This document shows, piece after piece, positions 10,690 through 20,501 of a DNA stretch of 64,000 bases. The position numbers were made by a program, and so were the translations under genes. Under the pieces are notes generated by a model. It was not told the DNA's origin. It did not search any database and was given only the letters and a program-made list of their open reading frames with translations. The DNA comes from Viola odorata (taxonomy: Eukaryota; Streptophyta; Magnoliopsida; Malpighiales; Violaceae). The first letter of the stretch is position 1. Every line of letters begins with the position of its first letter. The stretch spans positions 16,852,186-16,916,185 of the forward strand of contig OY829539.1 of the NCBI GenBank assembly GCA_963691705.1. The letters run 5' to 3'.

Positions 10690-12798
10690 TCACTCCTCTT
10701 CGGAGGAAAAGAAGCCTTCCTGATTCTCATCAATTTCTTTCATCTTCGCCGAGGCATACTTGGCAACCTGAGCAGGATCAAAGGCCCTACCACGACACTG
10801 ATCCGCGAACCCAGTAGTAAAGGCCCGTACGACCTTCTTCTTCCACCAAGTCACCTTCGACGAAGCCCTCGCCAAATCAGCATCGCGGGATGATATCTCT
10901 TCGTAAAGAAGAGAATTCTTCTTCTCGGCAGCCTCCAAAGCTTCAACCTTGACTTTTCCTCTAGACCTCTCCCGAGCAAGGTCAGCACGTCACTCGCGCA
11001 GTTCGGCTTGGGTACGTTTCTAGAGCCGCGTCAACTCTTCCACTTTTACCAAGGCACCCGGATCTTGAAACTGCTCACCGTGGGCCTTGATAAAGTAATG
11101 AAGTTCCCGGAAGACGGCAAGGTATTTATTCATAATGTGTGCACGCTAAACATCAGGAGGAAGTTGTAGTAACCTATTCTCATCCTCAGGGACGCGGAAC
11201 ATCTCGCATGCCAAGATAGCCGTGGGCTGGTCTCGCGACAAGGGGTCTGATACACCCAAGGCACGAAACCCATCAGTCCCAAACTTTGAAAAATCTAGTT
11301 GGTAGGAAAGGGCCCCTCGGGGCCCGTCAGGGGAGAGATTAGCAACAAAGGAAGGGGCAGAACTATCGACTGAACCACCGGTATCTCGAATAGAAGTAAG
11401 GAACAACAGACAAGGAGACTTTGGTGGAAAGCAAAAAGAACCAGTAGTACCCTAAACTGGCGCCGCCACATCAGGGATACAGGAACCAATGGGCAAATGA
11501 GGAGGCTCCATGACTGGAGTGGAGTCTGCCACCGACGGTGATACCATCGTAGCTGCGGGAACCCCGTTGGGAGGAGACGACCTCAGAGTCTAGAAAGTGT
11601 CTTCTGGCGGCGCGGCAACCTCTCTAGTGGCACTAGGTGAAGCGGCAGCGTGAGGAGCGGCAGGGATTGTCGCTGGGGCAGGGGCAGGCCTAGCAGCCAT
11701 CTTCGCCACTCGAGTCTCGCTCTCCTCCCTCAGCCTCTTTCGCTGAGCCGCGGAGGCTGGGCGAAGACTCAGCTCTGTATCCATGTCCTCCATATCCTCG
11801 ACCCCGAAAGAAAAGATCTTCGTCTCAATTATTGGCAAACCAGAGCTGGACCCCCTCTTTCGAGTTGGCAACCAATTCTCCATGAAGCGAGAAGCGCGGG
11901 TAGAAGTACCACACTCCCTTGAAAGAGCCGCGTTCGAAGCCCTTTTCTTTATGGGCACGCAGTGGTCACCCTGAGCCCCAGCAGAAGTAGAAGGAGTTGT
12001 CGCTGGAGACGGAATAATCTTGGGAGGAGCGTCACCCTTTGGAAGTGGACGAGCGACAGTAATGACAAAGCCCAAAAACTCACCTATGGTACACTCAGAC
12101 AAAGACCGATACAAGGCAAAGTTTTGGATCTGGAAGGATGACTCCATCTCCAGCAAGGCATTGGCCTGGCCTAACTCTTCCCTAGACAGGACTACTAGTT
12201 TCACCCAATCGACAACACCCAGGTTGAAGCCAGAGCGCCATAGACGATAGGGTAATTCGACAATAAAGAAACCGCTCTTCCAGTCTTCGATGCTCTCCTC
12301 AAATCCTTGAAATCTTTGCCAAAAAGACCCAGCTAAAGCATCACCCCACCTCAGGATAATGTCAACTAAGCCGTTGCGGTAGACTAGGGTCAAAAACTTG
12401 CGAAACAAAGCGACAGAGGGAACGATAATATCTTTCAGCTCGCAAGCGCGAAGGAAAGCGTAGATGCCACTCCACGAGGAAGGGGTGATGTGCACAGGGT
12501 TAAGCCCATACTCACGCAGTACATTCTCTAGTGTGGTATGAACAGGGAGGTGGAACCCATACTGAAACATCTTAAAATAAAACATCCTACGAGTCCCCCA
12601 AAGTCTGTCATGAAGCCTCATAATGCTAGTAGGAATAGACGGACTGTAACCTATGGGGAAAGTAATGCCATTGCTTTCTAATTCGAGATGCAGAACAGTG
12701 GGGCAAGTAAAGATGCTAGGGGTGTTCTCGATTTCAGGATCTCGAGGGGCTGCCCCGGGGATAACTAGAGAGCCAGACTGAGATCTTGTGCGAGGCAT
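10690..12798 (-). pseudogene. Retand-1 antisense gene B: second Transposase_28-like protein
   Basis: The ATG at 12798 starts MPRTRSQSGS. The first 402 codons contain IENTPS, YFKMFQYGFHLPVH, GLNPVHITPSSWSGIYAFL and LPYRLWRSGFN, clearly homologous to gene A but diverged, then a Ser/Ala-rich linker. After the stop at 11590 the same frame continues through 11406-11146 and 10938-10690 with a Glu/Lys-rich coiled-coil end (KKKVVRAFTTGFADQC) finishing in SSEEE. At least four in-frame stops separate the pieces. It is a paralogue of gene A carried head-to-tail in the same element. I see no introns matching those of A, though the linker region is too diverged to be sure. Confidence 0.65.
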
Positions 12799-13035
12799 GA
12801 CAGGTAAGTAGCAAAAGGAAAATCAAAGCAAGATCAAGCAGAATACCTTTGAAAAAGAAGGAGAGGAGCGAAACTAATAGGCGGATCGTCTGGGTACGAG
12901 CGAGAGAATTTGCTCAGAGCGAGTGAAAAAATGAAGAGAGACGTAAAATTTAAAAGAAGAGTAAAAGAAGGAACGAATTTCCTTCTAAGAAAGACGGCTA
13001 AAAACCAGACAACCAGGCAGCCCATCACAGCAGGA

Positions 13036-13061
13036 CACGTGTAAAATAAATGCAACACGTG
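13036..13061. promoter_or_regulatory. Paired G-boxes upstream of antisense gene B
   Basis: CACGTG at 13036-13041 and 13056-13061, 20 bp apart, about 240-260 bp upstream of the gene B ATG. No clear TATA box was found between them and the ATG. The rest of 12799-13290 shows nothing recognisable. Confidence 0.4.
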
Positions 13062-13290
13062 GAAAGATTCTGACAGGAAACTTAAAATCAGGCCCCGCCT
13101 CGAACTATGCGAGGGAAAAATTGTGAACCGCAAAAAGTAAAAAAAGACGGTTGTGTGAAGCGGTAAATAGCTGGTCAGCGTCAGTTACCCCATGAGGCGG
13201 CACAAGGCAGAAGTAAAGAAGAGAAAGGCAAAATACTATTTTTATTCATTTATTCAAAGAGCCAGCGCATCTACAACAAACACGACATCG

Positions 13291-13758
13291 TCAATCCTCG
13301 TCAGCCCAGTCCATGTCATAGCAGTAATCGTAGTCCTCCGGGGACGACAGTAATCCACCGTTATAGGAAAAGAAGTACTCGGCAGGTTTAGGCACAAGCT
13401 TTGTCGCGAGGGTAACCCCCTCTACTGTGGCGACACGGGAACCCTCTCCGATAGTAGATGCTGCTGACCTCGAATCGGTGTTCTGAGTAAAAATCCCTCT
13501 ATCTGAAGGAGGATGAGGGGCAGACGGTGGCACTTCATCACCCTTCTGTAGTGTGGAGTAGTGAGGCTCATAACCGGCAAAGAAAGATTCAAAGGCTTTC
13601 TTCTTTGTTTTCTTTGGATCCTTGCGACCCTTGCGTTTGGTAAGGCATTTTGTAAGCCTCCATGGGGGTGATGGAGGGGGATGGTCTGAGTCTGGTGAAG
13701 TCGGAGGAGTCAGGGGAGAGTCACGAGCAGCAGTGTACAAAAAATGCGAGTCAGCCAT
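13291..13758 (-). CDS. Retand-1 antisense ORF 3, unrecognised acidic-tailed protein
   Basis: The most likely start is the ATG at 13758 (MADSHFLYTAARDSPL), giving about 155 residues; the frame is open further upstream but that part is probably leader. Visible features are a Pro/Ser-rich N-terminus, a basic block (TKRKGRKDPKKTKKKA) that could be a nuclear localisation signal, and an acidic, Tyr/Asp-rich end (YDYCYDMDWADED). I do not recognise the family. A TATA box lies about 70 bp upstream. Its placement in the row of antisense genes, same strand as A, B and ORF 4, suggests a shared cargo module. The intact frame contrasts with the broken sense genes. Confidence 0.5.
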   Translation of the reverse strand: MADSHFLYTAARDSPLTPPTSPDSDHPPPSPPWRLTKCLTKRKGRKDPKKTKKKAFESFFAGYEPHYSTLQKGDEVPPSAPHPPSDRGIFTQNTDSRSAASTIGEGSRVATVEGVTLATKLVPKPAEYFFSYNGGLLSSPEDYDYCYDMDWADED

Positions 13759-13828
13759 GAAAATATCAGCAGTAGTAAGAAAGAAATGAGACGAAGAGGG
13801 ATGAACAGGAAAAAGAGAGAAGAGCCCC

Positions 13829-13837
13829 ATTATATAG
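13829..13837 (-). promoter_or_regulatory. TATA box of antisense ORF 3
   Basis: Minus-strand GGCTATATAATGG, about 70 bp before the ATG at 13758. Confidence 0.5.
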
Positions 13838-13879
13838 CCAAGGCAAGGAAGTGCTCCTGCCTTCTCGCGTGTTTTCAAA

Positions 13880-14281
13880 AGTAATTAATACATTCAGGAA
13901 CAACGGCCAGAGGGGTGAAGAGATCCGACTTCACAATTACAACTGTTGAAAGCCTGCGCCAACCAAAGGACGCCGAAATAACCGCCCAATCGGGGGACAC
14001 CGGCGCGAAATAAATTAGGAACGGTGGGGAGAGACATTTATTATTATGTGCCGGTCAAGTAAATGAAAAGGTGCGGGATCCCAAGGGACATTAAACCCAC
14101 TATTGGTGGGTGCAGAGGTTATTTTTCAAACAAGACGTTGTACGAGGAAGGAAAACATCAATAGCGCGGCAATCTAATGAGGAAACTATTTTATTTATTT
14201 AAGGGCCTAACGGCCCGGGATTACACAAGATAGCACCAAAGGAAACATAGAGAGACATAGCAGAAGGGTCCCCACCGCTGG
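13880..14281. other. Intergenic stretch between antisense ORFs 3 and 4
   Basis: No ORF, repeat or element boundary recognised. It would contain the ORF 3 upstream region and the ORF 4 3' UTR. Confidence 0.35.
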
Positions 14282-14668
14282 TCAGACATTCGACCCAGCG
14301 TCGTCATCTTCCCACTCCATGAAGGGAATATCCCTCAAGGCATCTGCAAGAGTGGTCAGTTCGGAAGAGCAGGCCCTCATGCCTTTCAGGCAGCACCCCA
14401 GCAAATCCTTCCTGTGCTGCAGCATGGCAATAAGCAGCTGAATTTGAGAGACAACCACAGACAACTTCACCGCCTTCTCCACAGGGCTAAAGTCTTCCAT
14501 GGAGACAACATTCTGCCTAGCCTGCAGAGGGGTCAGCATCCCCTGGAGCTCCAAGATATCCTCAGAAGTCTTGGTGTTCAACGATCCCAGAAAATCGATG
14601 TCTGCTTGAGTCAGGTTCCTCAGGGTGTGGGCCTTGGAGAGCAGAAAGTTTTTGGTAACTTCGTCCAT
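14282..14668 (-). CDS. Retand-1 antisense ORF 4, intact 128-residue unrecognised protein
   Basis: The ATG at 14668 starts MDEVTKNFLLSKAHTL. The 128-residue frame is uninterrupted. It looks almost wholly helical, with leucine-rich stretches (ILELQGMLTPLQ, VVVSQIQLLIAMLQ), two adjacent Cys (LLGCCLKGM) and an acidic end (MEWEDDDAGSNV). I do not recognise a family. A well-placed TATA box lies about 50 bp upstream, which makes it a credible transcription unit and not a chance frame. It is the gene closest to the 3' LTR. No counterpart is visible in Retand-2 because that part lies beyond the window. Confidence 0.55.
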   Translation of the reverse strand: MDEVTKNFLLSKAHTLRNLTQADIDFLGSLNTKTSEDILELQGMLTPLQARQNVVSMEDFSPVEKAVKLSVVVSQIQLLIAMLQHRKDLLGCCLKGMRACSSELTTLADALRDIPFMEWEDDDAGSNV

Positions 14669-14719
14669 TGAATGAGGAGAGGTGGAAAGAATTGTGAAAA
14701 CAAGTGCAGAAAAAAGGCC

Positions 14720-14727
14720 TATTTATA
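14720..14727 (-). promoter_or_regulatory. TATA box of antisense ORF 4
   Basis: Minus-strand GGTCTATAAATAGGCC, about 52 bp upstream of the ATG at 14668. It has the same form as the LTR TATA boxes (TATAAATA). Positions 14728-14867 are the sense-strand 3' UTR before the LTR. Confidence 0.6.
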
Positions 14728-14867
14728 GACCCAGAAGAAAAATGTTCTGAAAAGGTGTGTTTATCGACTGTCGAGCCCTCATTAATGCAGAAACCCCTGA
14801 AGAGACAAGACTAAAGACGAGGCAGTAGCCCTTAGTAAACACTCAGGCTCATTTTCAGTTGGGCTTA

Positions 14868-15381
14868 TGATAACCATTGACATCACTCTAGCAGCATCTC
14901 CGCCATCGCACCTGGCGACAAGGCCAGAACACTGTATATACCAAGGGGGACGTGGCATTGTTCCTACCGCCCCTAGCTTGGCGGCGGGCCTGGGATGGTC
15001 GACATCAACGGAGGGGCTTTCACGCGACATCTGCATGGTGTCATCCCATCCCAAGTCACACATGACGTCACTCTGTATGACGTCACCTCGGATGACGTCA
15101 CTCCATAGCACCCAAGCGACATCTACCCGAGATAACGCCTACCCCCTGTCGGTAAGGTCCTTCCTTTACCTATAAATACCCCCACCATTCTAGACAAGAG
15201 GGTAAGCCTAAGACAGCGTGCTGAACCCATACCATTTTCACTACTCATACTGACTTAAGCATCGGAGTGTTTACGCCGGAGACCCCCTCCGGCGCTTTGC
15301 AGGTAACGAAGACACCGGAATAGTGTTCCCGACCAGTTCCCCATTGGTCAATCCTACTCAACAAACCTCGAAATCATATCA
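14868..15381 (+). repeat. Retand-1 3' LTR (514 bp)
   Basis: Starts TGATAACC and ends CATATCA, the termini proven for the family by the solo LTR at 33552-34108. It matches the 5' LTR from 14929 onward. The sequence after it (ATGCCTAATC) leads into Athila protease sequence. The matching left flank is lost, so no target duplication can be shown. Confidence 0.85.
15063..15178 (+). promoter_or_regulatory. Retand-1 3' LTR promoter: three TGACGTCA sites at 15-bp period, TATA box
   Basis: Perfect TGACGTCA at 15063-15070, 15078-15085 and 15093-15100, inside a 15-bp tandem repeat, followed by TATAAATA at 15171-15178. The palindrome is the core of CRE/TGA-type bZIP sites. Confidence 0.6.
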
Positions 15382-15392
15382 ATGCCTAATCT

Positions 15393-16319
15393 GTGAAGGC
15401 CTCGGACATGCTCATGGGCAGACCATTTCGTAGGACCGCAAGAGCTAAGGTTGACGTCCATGAAGCCTCCATTACTCTTGAGTTCGACGGCGAGACCATC
15501 AAGTTCAATATGGTTGATGATATGAGACACCCCATCGAGCTTTCTAGCATAAAATCTATTTATATTGTTGACCCTGTTGTTGGTTTTGGGGTCCCGAAGC
15601 AGAAACAAGTGTCAAGGCCTCGACTGGTGGATCCGCCTCAACATGCTTGTCAACTTGCCCCCGATGATTGTCTGCAACTTGCCCTAGATAGGAGTATTCC
15701 ACCCACTACGCTAGATATTGTGGCCTTGACGCTCGAGGTCCTGACTCCACCTAAGTTGCACGAAGTCGCCACTGCTCTCGAGGAGCGTTCTGTTATCCCT
15801 TCTACTCCTGTTATTTCTCCTTTTTCCATTGATCGCACTATGCCCGTCGTAATGGACATCGAGGCCTCAACAGTGGCCCCCGAGTTGGAGTTGAAGAGCT
15901 TGTCCTCGCATCTCAAATACGCCTATCTTGGCGAGCATGACACACTCCTTGTGATCATCTCTAGCAAGCTTGATCCCGCTGCAGAGTGCGAACTAATGAC
16001 CACACTCAAGGCCCCGAACCTTCCAGCCCACACTACAGTCAGTGTCGAGCCCTCGACCAGCGAGGGCAAGATGCCCAACGCTAACCCAACTCCACGGTCT
16101 GCCCAAGACGTGACCAAGATGAATGTTTATCATGATAAGTTTCTCTCTCCTAAGACCTTTGCTACTGGACAACATGTTTTACTCTATAAATCTCGGCTTA
16201 GGATCTTTTGCAGAAAGTTGAAGCCTCGATGGACTGGCCCTTACCTTGTCAAGAAGGTGTATGATCATGGCATAGTTATGATTCAGAGTATAGACACAGG
16301 CCGCACTTTCAAAGTATAA
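15393..16319 (+). pseudogene. Athila-1 pol remnant: protease end fused to RT start and integrase end
   Basis: A 308-codon frame without stops. Residues 8-60 match the end of Athila protease (LMGRPFRRTARAKVDVHEAS, LEFDGETIKFNM). Residues about 165-205 match the entry to RT (LELKSLSSHLKYAYLGEHDT, LLVIISSKL). Residues about 245-300 match the integrase C-terminus (GQHVLLYKSRLRIF, LKPRWTGPYLVKKVY). The RT core, RNase H and integrase core are missing, so about 4 kb were lost by a deletion that left one reading frame. The linker holds many copies of the dispersed TCGAGG-type word described in the findings. No enzymatic activity is possible. Confidence 0.75.
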
Positions 16320-18003
16320 GACCACAGATTGGAGCTATTCCATGGAGGTTCCTATCCCCTTATGCCCAGCCCACCTGACTAGGCCTAATCAGCTTAGCCA
16401 ATGTCGAGGTCCCGACTATAAACAGGCCAAGTGTGGAGAAATTGCACGATGTTCCACCTTCTCTTTAATTTTGTTGTACTTTTTAATTTTATTTCCGTTT
16501 GAGCTCCTTTTTATTTTATGCCCTTCTCGTATTGAGGACAATGCGAAGCCTATGTGTGGGGAGGGTTTTATCTGCCTTATTTGTTTACTTTGCTTGACTA
16601 CATGTTTCAAGGTCCCGATTATTCGGATTTTCATCTTTATATGCTGCCCAGTTTTGAAAGCACCCCAATGTTGGACACACACCTGACTTGTGCACATAGA
16701 ATGAAAATGCTTCCATATAGTCAAGGTCCCGATTATCTCATCTTCTGCCTGTTAACCCTTATGACTGCATCTAGGCCAAGATATGAGTAGTACAAGCACC
16801 TTGTGAGCACATTGAGCTAAACACTTACAATTCTTTATTGTGCGATTCAATGCTTAACTAGGCACAAGCTAGGTATGCATCATACCCCTGGGTATAGGTA
16901 CGATTAGACATGGGAAAGCAAGAATAAGATAAAGACTTTGCATCAATTTCTAATTTTTTTTCTTTCTTCCTTTTTGTCATTCTCTTCTCCACTATTCTTG
17001 CCCCCGAATTCCACCCTCGAACCCTCCTCCATATTTCTTCTTATACCACTTGAACTAATCTCTCATTGATCTTTCCTCCTTGACAGGTGAGCCGTACCAA
17101 GGGGTTATCGAGGGCTAGAAGATCAGTAAAGCCAAAAGTGTAGGGATTCCGCAAGATTCGGCCCTGAAAGCAGATCAAGGGCAAGATGAAATGAATATTC
17201 AAAGAGAAAATAATCTTTCCCTAGAAGCCGCAAGTCAAAAAGGTTCGCCCCCCTTTTTCAAAAAAAAAAAAAAAAGTAGAGAGAAAACAAAAGAAAAATA
17301 TTTTCTCAAAGAAAAGGGGGTAAAAAGTGTGAAAAGAAAGAAAGAAATCTGGCGGCAGTCATTCGAGGTCCCGAACCCCACTGAAGAAATAATCCTATCT
17401 AGCCCTCATCATCGAGCCCTCGACGGTACTGTCTCACCACCCCTGAATCAATTCTTTTGTCAAGAGAGCATTCTAGGTTTGAGATTGGTTTCATTTCCCA
17501 CTCTTTTCTTCCTCTCCAACTTTTCTCCATATTTCTGCTCTCCATACCTTCTCTCTTCATTCTACCTCCTTCCTCCACCCTTCCTATCTTTGTTTCTTCT
17601 GTTTCTATTCTTGCCCCCGATGCGAAAGTCTTTTGATTGATTGATTGCCCATGCATGTGCTCTTTAACTCGGATTGATATGCATACTCTATTCCGTGCTA
17701 CGTTACTTGAATTTCTTTGAGCGTTAAACACTTGCCCCTGTTTGCGAGTGAGAGCATAAACACATTCCAGTGAGGATTGCTCGTATCAAGGCCTAGTGCA
17801 GGAAAGTCTTTTCTTAAGGGTCATTATCCTTCTGATCTGATGCAGGCGTTCATCTAGGCAGAGATGATTTCATTCAAGATCCTGACTGTTGAAGTAGCAT
17901 GCTTATTCTCTGTGCTATGGTCAAGTGTGCTAGTTCTATTTTGGGGGTTGTTTTAAATTTTGTGAATGCTCGAGGGCGAGCATTGGGCAGTATGGGGATT
18001 ATT
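16320..18003 (+). other. Athila-1 long 3' UTR
   Basis: Noncoding. It contains a pyrimidine tract (about 16940-17000), an A-rich tract with a run of 16 A (about 17255-17345), and two blocks shared with Athila-2 and element F: 16840-16930 (core ATTAGACATGGGA) and 17645-17770 (core ACTCGGATTGATAT). The polypurine tract before the LTR is GGGCAGTATGGGGATTA (17985-18001). The ORF-1/env-like gene found in Athila-2 is absent here. Confidence 0.65.
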
Positions 18004-19677
18004 TGATAGAGTGTATTTATGCATAATTTTCCCCCTCTTATTCCATCGATTTAAGGCATGATTCTGTTAATATATCCTTATTTTCATCACTATTGCAGAT
18101 CTAGGCCTAGAAAGGGAGTTTATGCGAAAATACGCATTTTAGGAGCATATTGTACGAATTCGAGCTTCAAGACCAAAGTCGAGGTCTTGACGCCAAGATA
18201 GCCTTCAAGGTCCCGACAAGAATTCTCTATTCGAGACCCCGAAGGGTGAAGAACGACATTTCCACGTGTCCTCTAACTGAAGCTTCCACGTGTCCACTCC
18301 GACACTTTTCAGAGAGTTCTGTGCAAATCCCAGAGTTTATCTCCATCTCCCCAAGTCAACCCTTGAGCCTGTCAAGACCTGCTCCTGATCTGCCAAAGCT
18401 GGGCAAACCAGCTTTATGCTTTTCTAGCTTTGTGCTTTTCAGCTTTATGCTTTAGGGAGCATGTTTGCTTTGTGTTAGGTTTTCCTTAAATGCATTTTGT
18501 TCCCTAGTTGGATAGAAGATATTTTGTGCTTGTAATTTCTAGGTTAAATAGGACCTCTAGGATAGATAGAAAAAAAGGCTTGATGTATTAGAATTAATCT
18601 ATAAATTCTTAGACTTCTCTCTAGTTTCATCTCTCTAGTTCTTGTTAGCATTCTCCTTAGCCACCGGGCTTGAAACGTTTTCGGTTTAGTAATCAAGTTT
18701 TCTTCCCTCAAATCTATTTCTTTATTATGTTCTCTACATTTATGATTTATTTCCCTTCAAGCATGAGTAGCTAAATCCTTAATTCTTAGCAAAGGTAATT
18801 CAAGGGTTGCAAGGGCAGATTTGAGGCCTAAACGTGCTTAATATATTCTTGCTGCCATATTCAATTGCTTGTCATTTTAATTACATTTTCACTTGGGGTA
18901 ATTAGAGGCTTGATCAACTGATAATTTTTTTGAGTGATTGCTGTCATCCATGTGATAAATACGGAAGGAAAGTTGCATAGTGCAAGTAGGCACCTAGTCT
19001 AGTAGTCACTGTGCTGAAATGGTCTCGACTAGCTAGAATTGTTGATTAGAGCGGGGTCACGAGCTTGACAAACTGAGGGACCTTTAGCTCTAGCTGTGTC
19101 TTTTCTTATCTTCATGGGCAGCCTGAATATGGCTCTCCCTCATTCGTGCCTGGAGAGATGGCGGGCTGTCAAGACTACCTCATATGTGGAAATGGGGGGT
19201 AGTTTCTCTTAAGAGAAAAGTAGGGGATATCCGAGGAATCTGGTCCCTATGTCACTTCTATGTTGCATGAGTAGAATACTTCTGTGCTGATGACGATCGG
19301 GCCCCCAAATGCAACCTAAGAATACCTTTTGCTAAGATCCTTCTCTATCTGACTTATTGTGTTTACTTGTCTCTCTGATTTATTATTCTGCTCTTGATCA
19401 TTAATTTGCCATCCTTTACCTTTCGGGACCCCGAACCAAGTTTCAAGATTACTGCTTTCATAATTAGAATTGTTAGCTCCAAATCTCTCTTGGCTAACTT
19501 GTTTAGTCCACAAAACCCCCCTTGTGTGTTACGTTTCTGTGCTTTTGTTCTGTGTTTTCATTCAAGACCTTGAATCAGTCTCTTCTAATCCCTGTGTTCG
19601 ACCCTGACTACCACTGTACACATTATCAATTGTGCATATATTTTCAGGCATTATAAATTGTATTTGAGTGACGATCA
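18004..19677 (+). repeat. Athila-1 3' LTR (1674 bp)
   Basis: Starts TGATAGAGTG just after a polypurine tract and ends GACGATCA. The inverted complement at 24657-26416 is the diverged LTR of Athila-2 and shares its start (TGATAG) and the end segment (TTAGAATTGTTAGCTC and onward). A TATA-like box (TATAAAT) is at 18600-18606. Confidence 0.8.
18263..18606 (+). promoter_or_regulatory. Athila-1 LTR promoter: two G-boxes and TATA box
   Basis: TTCCACGTGTCC occurs twice (CACGTG at 18263-18268 and 18287-18292, 24 bp apart), with TATAAAT at 18600. CACGTG is the G-box/ABRE core bound by bZIP and bHLH factors. Use in vivo is not shown. Confidence 0.5.
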
Positions 19678-20501
19678 GCCAGGAAGCTAACTCTATGGAT
19701 AACGACAGAGATGAAGACAGGAGGATACCATCCCGAGAAATAGACATTAACGGTAATTGCGCATCATGGCGGAACCCAAGACCCGGAAGCTTACGGGATA
19801 GTTACCGAAAATGTGTCTGTTATCGGTAACCATCATCTTCTAGAAACCTCCACGAGAGATGCTGGGAACGCTCAACAAACAGACGTCTTCGAGGAAGTTA
19901 CCGGGAACATGTATGTTACCAAGAACACGCCTCTTATTCAGAAAGTGCCAAATATTGGAAGCCTTCAGAAGTGTCGCCAAGAGCCGTCAGCAAAACTGAA
20001 AATCTTCGGGAGGGTTACCGGGAAGACCTATCGGGAGACTAGCAGATCTAGCTGTACTTACTAGTATAAATAACTAGCTCTTCTTTCATTTTAGACAGTT
20101 TTTTAAAGTGTTTATTGCTTGTGTAGATAATACTCCGCCCTCTAAACACCAGAAACTCACCTTCTGAGGATCAAGCCTAGAAGACGACTTGATCCATTGC
20201 AAGTAAAAGATCCACAAACTTTAACCTTTTAATTTACTGTTTGTGTGTTAAATCCTTTACAATTTTTGGGATATTTGTAATCGATCAATATCTTGGATTT
20301 CTGTATTTGGTTGTTTACTGGAAAGTGTGATTTGTTGTTTTATTGTTAATCAATTGTTTGAATTAAGTATCCACTGCAAATCCATTTTGTTGTTGTTCTG
20401 TTTCATTGTTCATCTTCATCTTTTTTTCATTCCGCTACATTCTCCGTCTTTCCATTTTCATAACTTTTCATCATTTCTGTTTATAAACCACTGGGTTTTA
20501 A
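19678..20501 (+). repeat. Chromovirus C 5' LTR remnant
   Basis: From CCAGGAAGCTAAC onward it aligns with the C 3' LTR at 34486-34628. The first ~68 bp of the LTR are cut off by Athila-1. After 19825 the copy continues alone, because the 3' LTR is cut by Retand-2. It includes a TATA box and probably the LTR end and leader, but copia E follows at 20502 and the exact LTR end cannot be fixed. Confidence 0.65.
19801..20072 (+). promoter_or_regulatory. Chromovirus C LTR promoter: iterated GTTACC motif and TATA box
   Basis: GTTACC at 19801, 19897, 19915 and 20014, and inverted as GGTAAC at 19825; three of the direct copies extend to GTTACCG. TATAAATA is at 20065-20072. The identity of the binding factor is unknown. 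Confidence 0.4.

Larger units (their letters stand above)
736..15381 (+). mobile_element. Retand-1, Tat-lineage Ty3/gypsy element with antisense gene cargo
   Basis: Two related LTR sequences (about 736-1177 and 14868-15381) flank 13.7 kb. On the plus strand lie gag, protease, RT-RNase H, a second archaeal-type RNase H and integrase, in the order typical of the plant Tat group (Retand, Ogre, Grande, RIRE2). After pol come a tandem-repeat block (6520-7065) and four antisense ORFs (7595-14668). Antisense extra ORFs are known in Tat elements such as Grande. The 5' LTR lacks its first 60 bp or so, and gag and pol are broken, so the copy is dead. Retand-2 at 34629 is a diverged relative. Confidence 0.8.
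386..19677 (+). mobile_element. Athila-1, Ty3/gypsy Athila-lineage element, interrupted by Retand-1
   Basis: The parts are the gag linker stump (386-735), the Retand-1 insertion (736-15381), a fused protease/RT-start/integrase-end ORF (15393-16319), a long 3' UTR (16320-18003) and the 3' LTR (18004-19677). Order, orientation and protein motifs agree with one plus-strand element. Its 5' half lies left of the window or is lost. Right of its LTR, sequence of chromovirus C's LTR continues, so Athila-1 sits in C's 5' LTR. RT core, RNase H and integrase core are deleted. Confidence 0.7.

Noticed and set aside
12834..13133. Minus-strand frame of 99 codons upstream of gene B
   Set aside because: Hydrophobic low-complexity text in the presumed leader, with no ATG context or counterpart; probably chance.
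17191..17640. Plus-strand frame of 149 codons in the Athila-1 3' UTR
   Set aside because: Composed of the A-rich and pyrimidine-rich tracts (poly-Lys then Phe/Leu/Ser). No counterpart in Athila-2.
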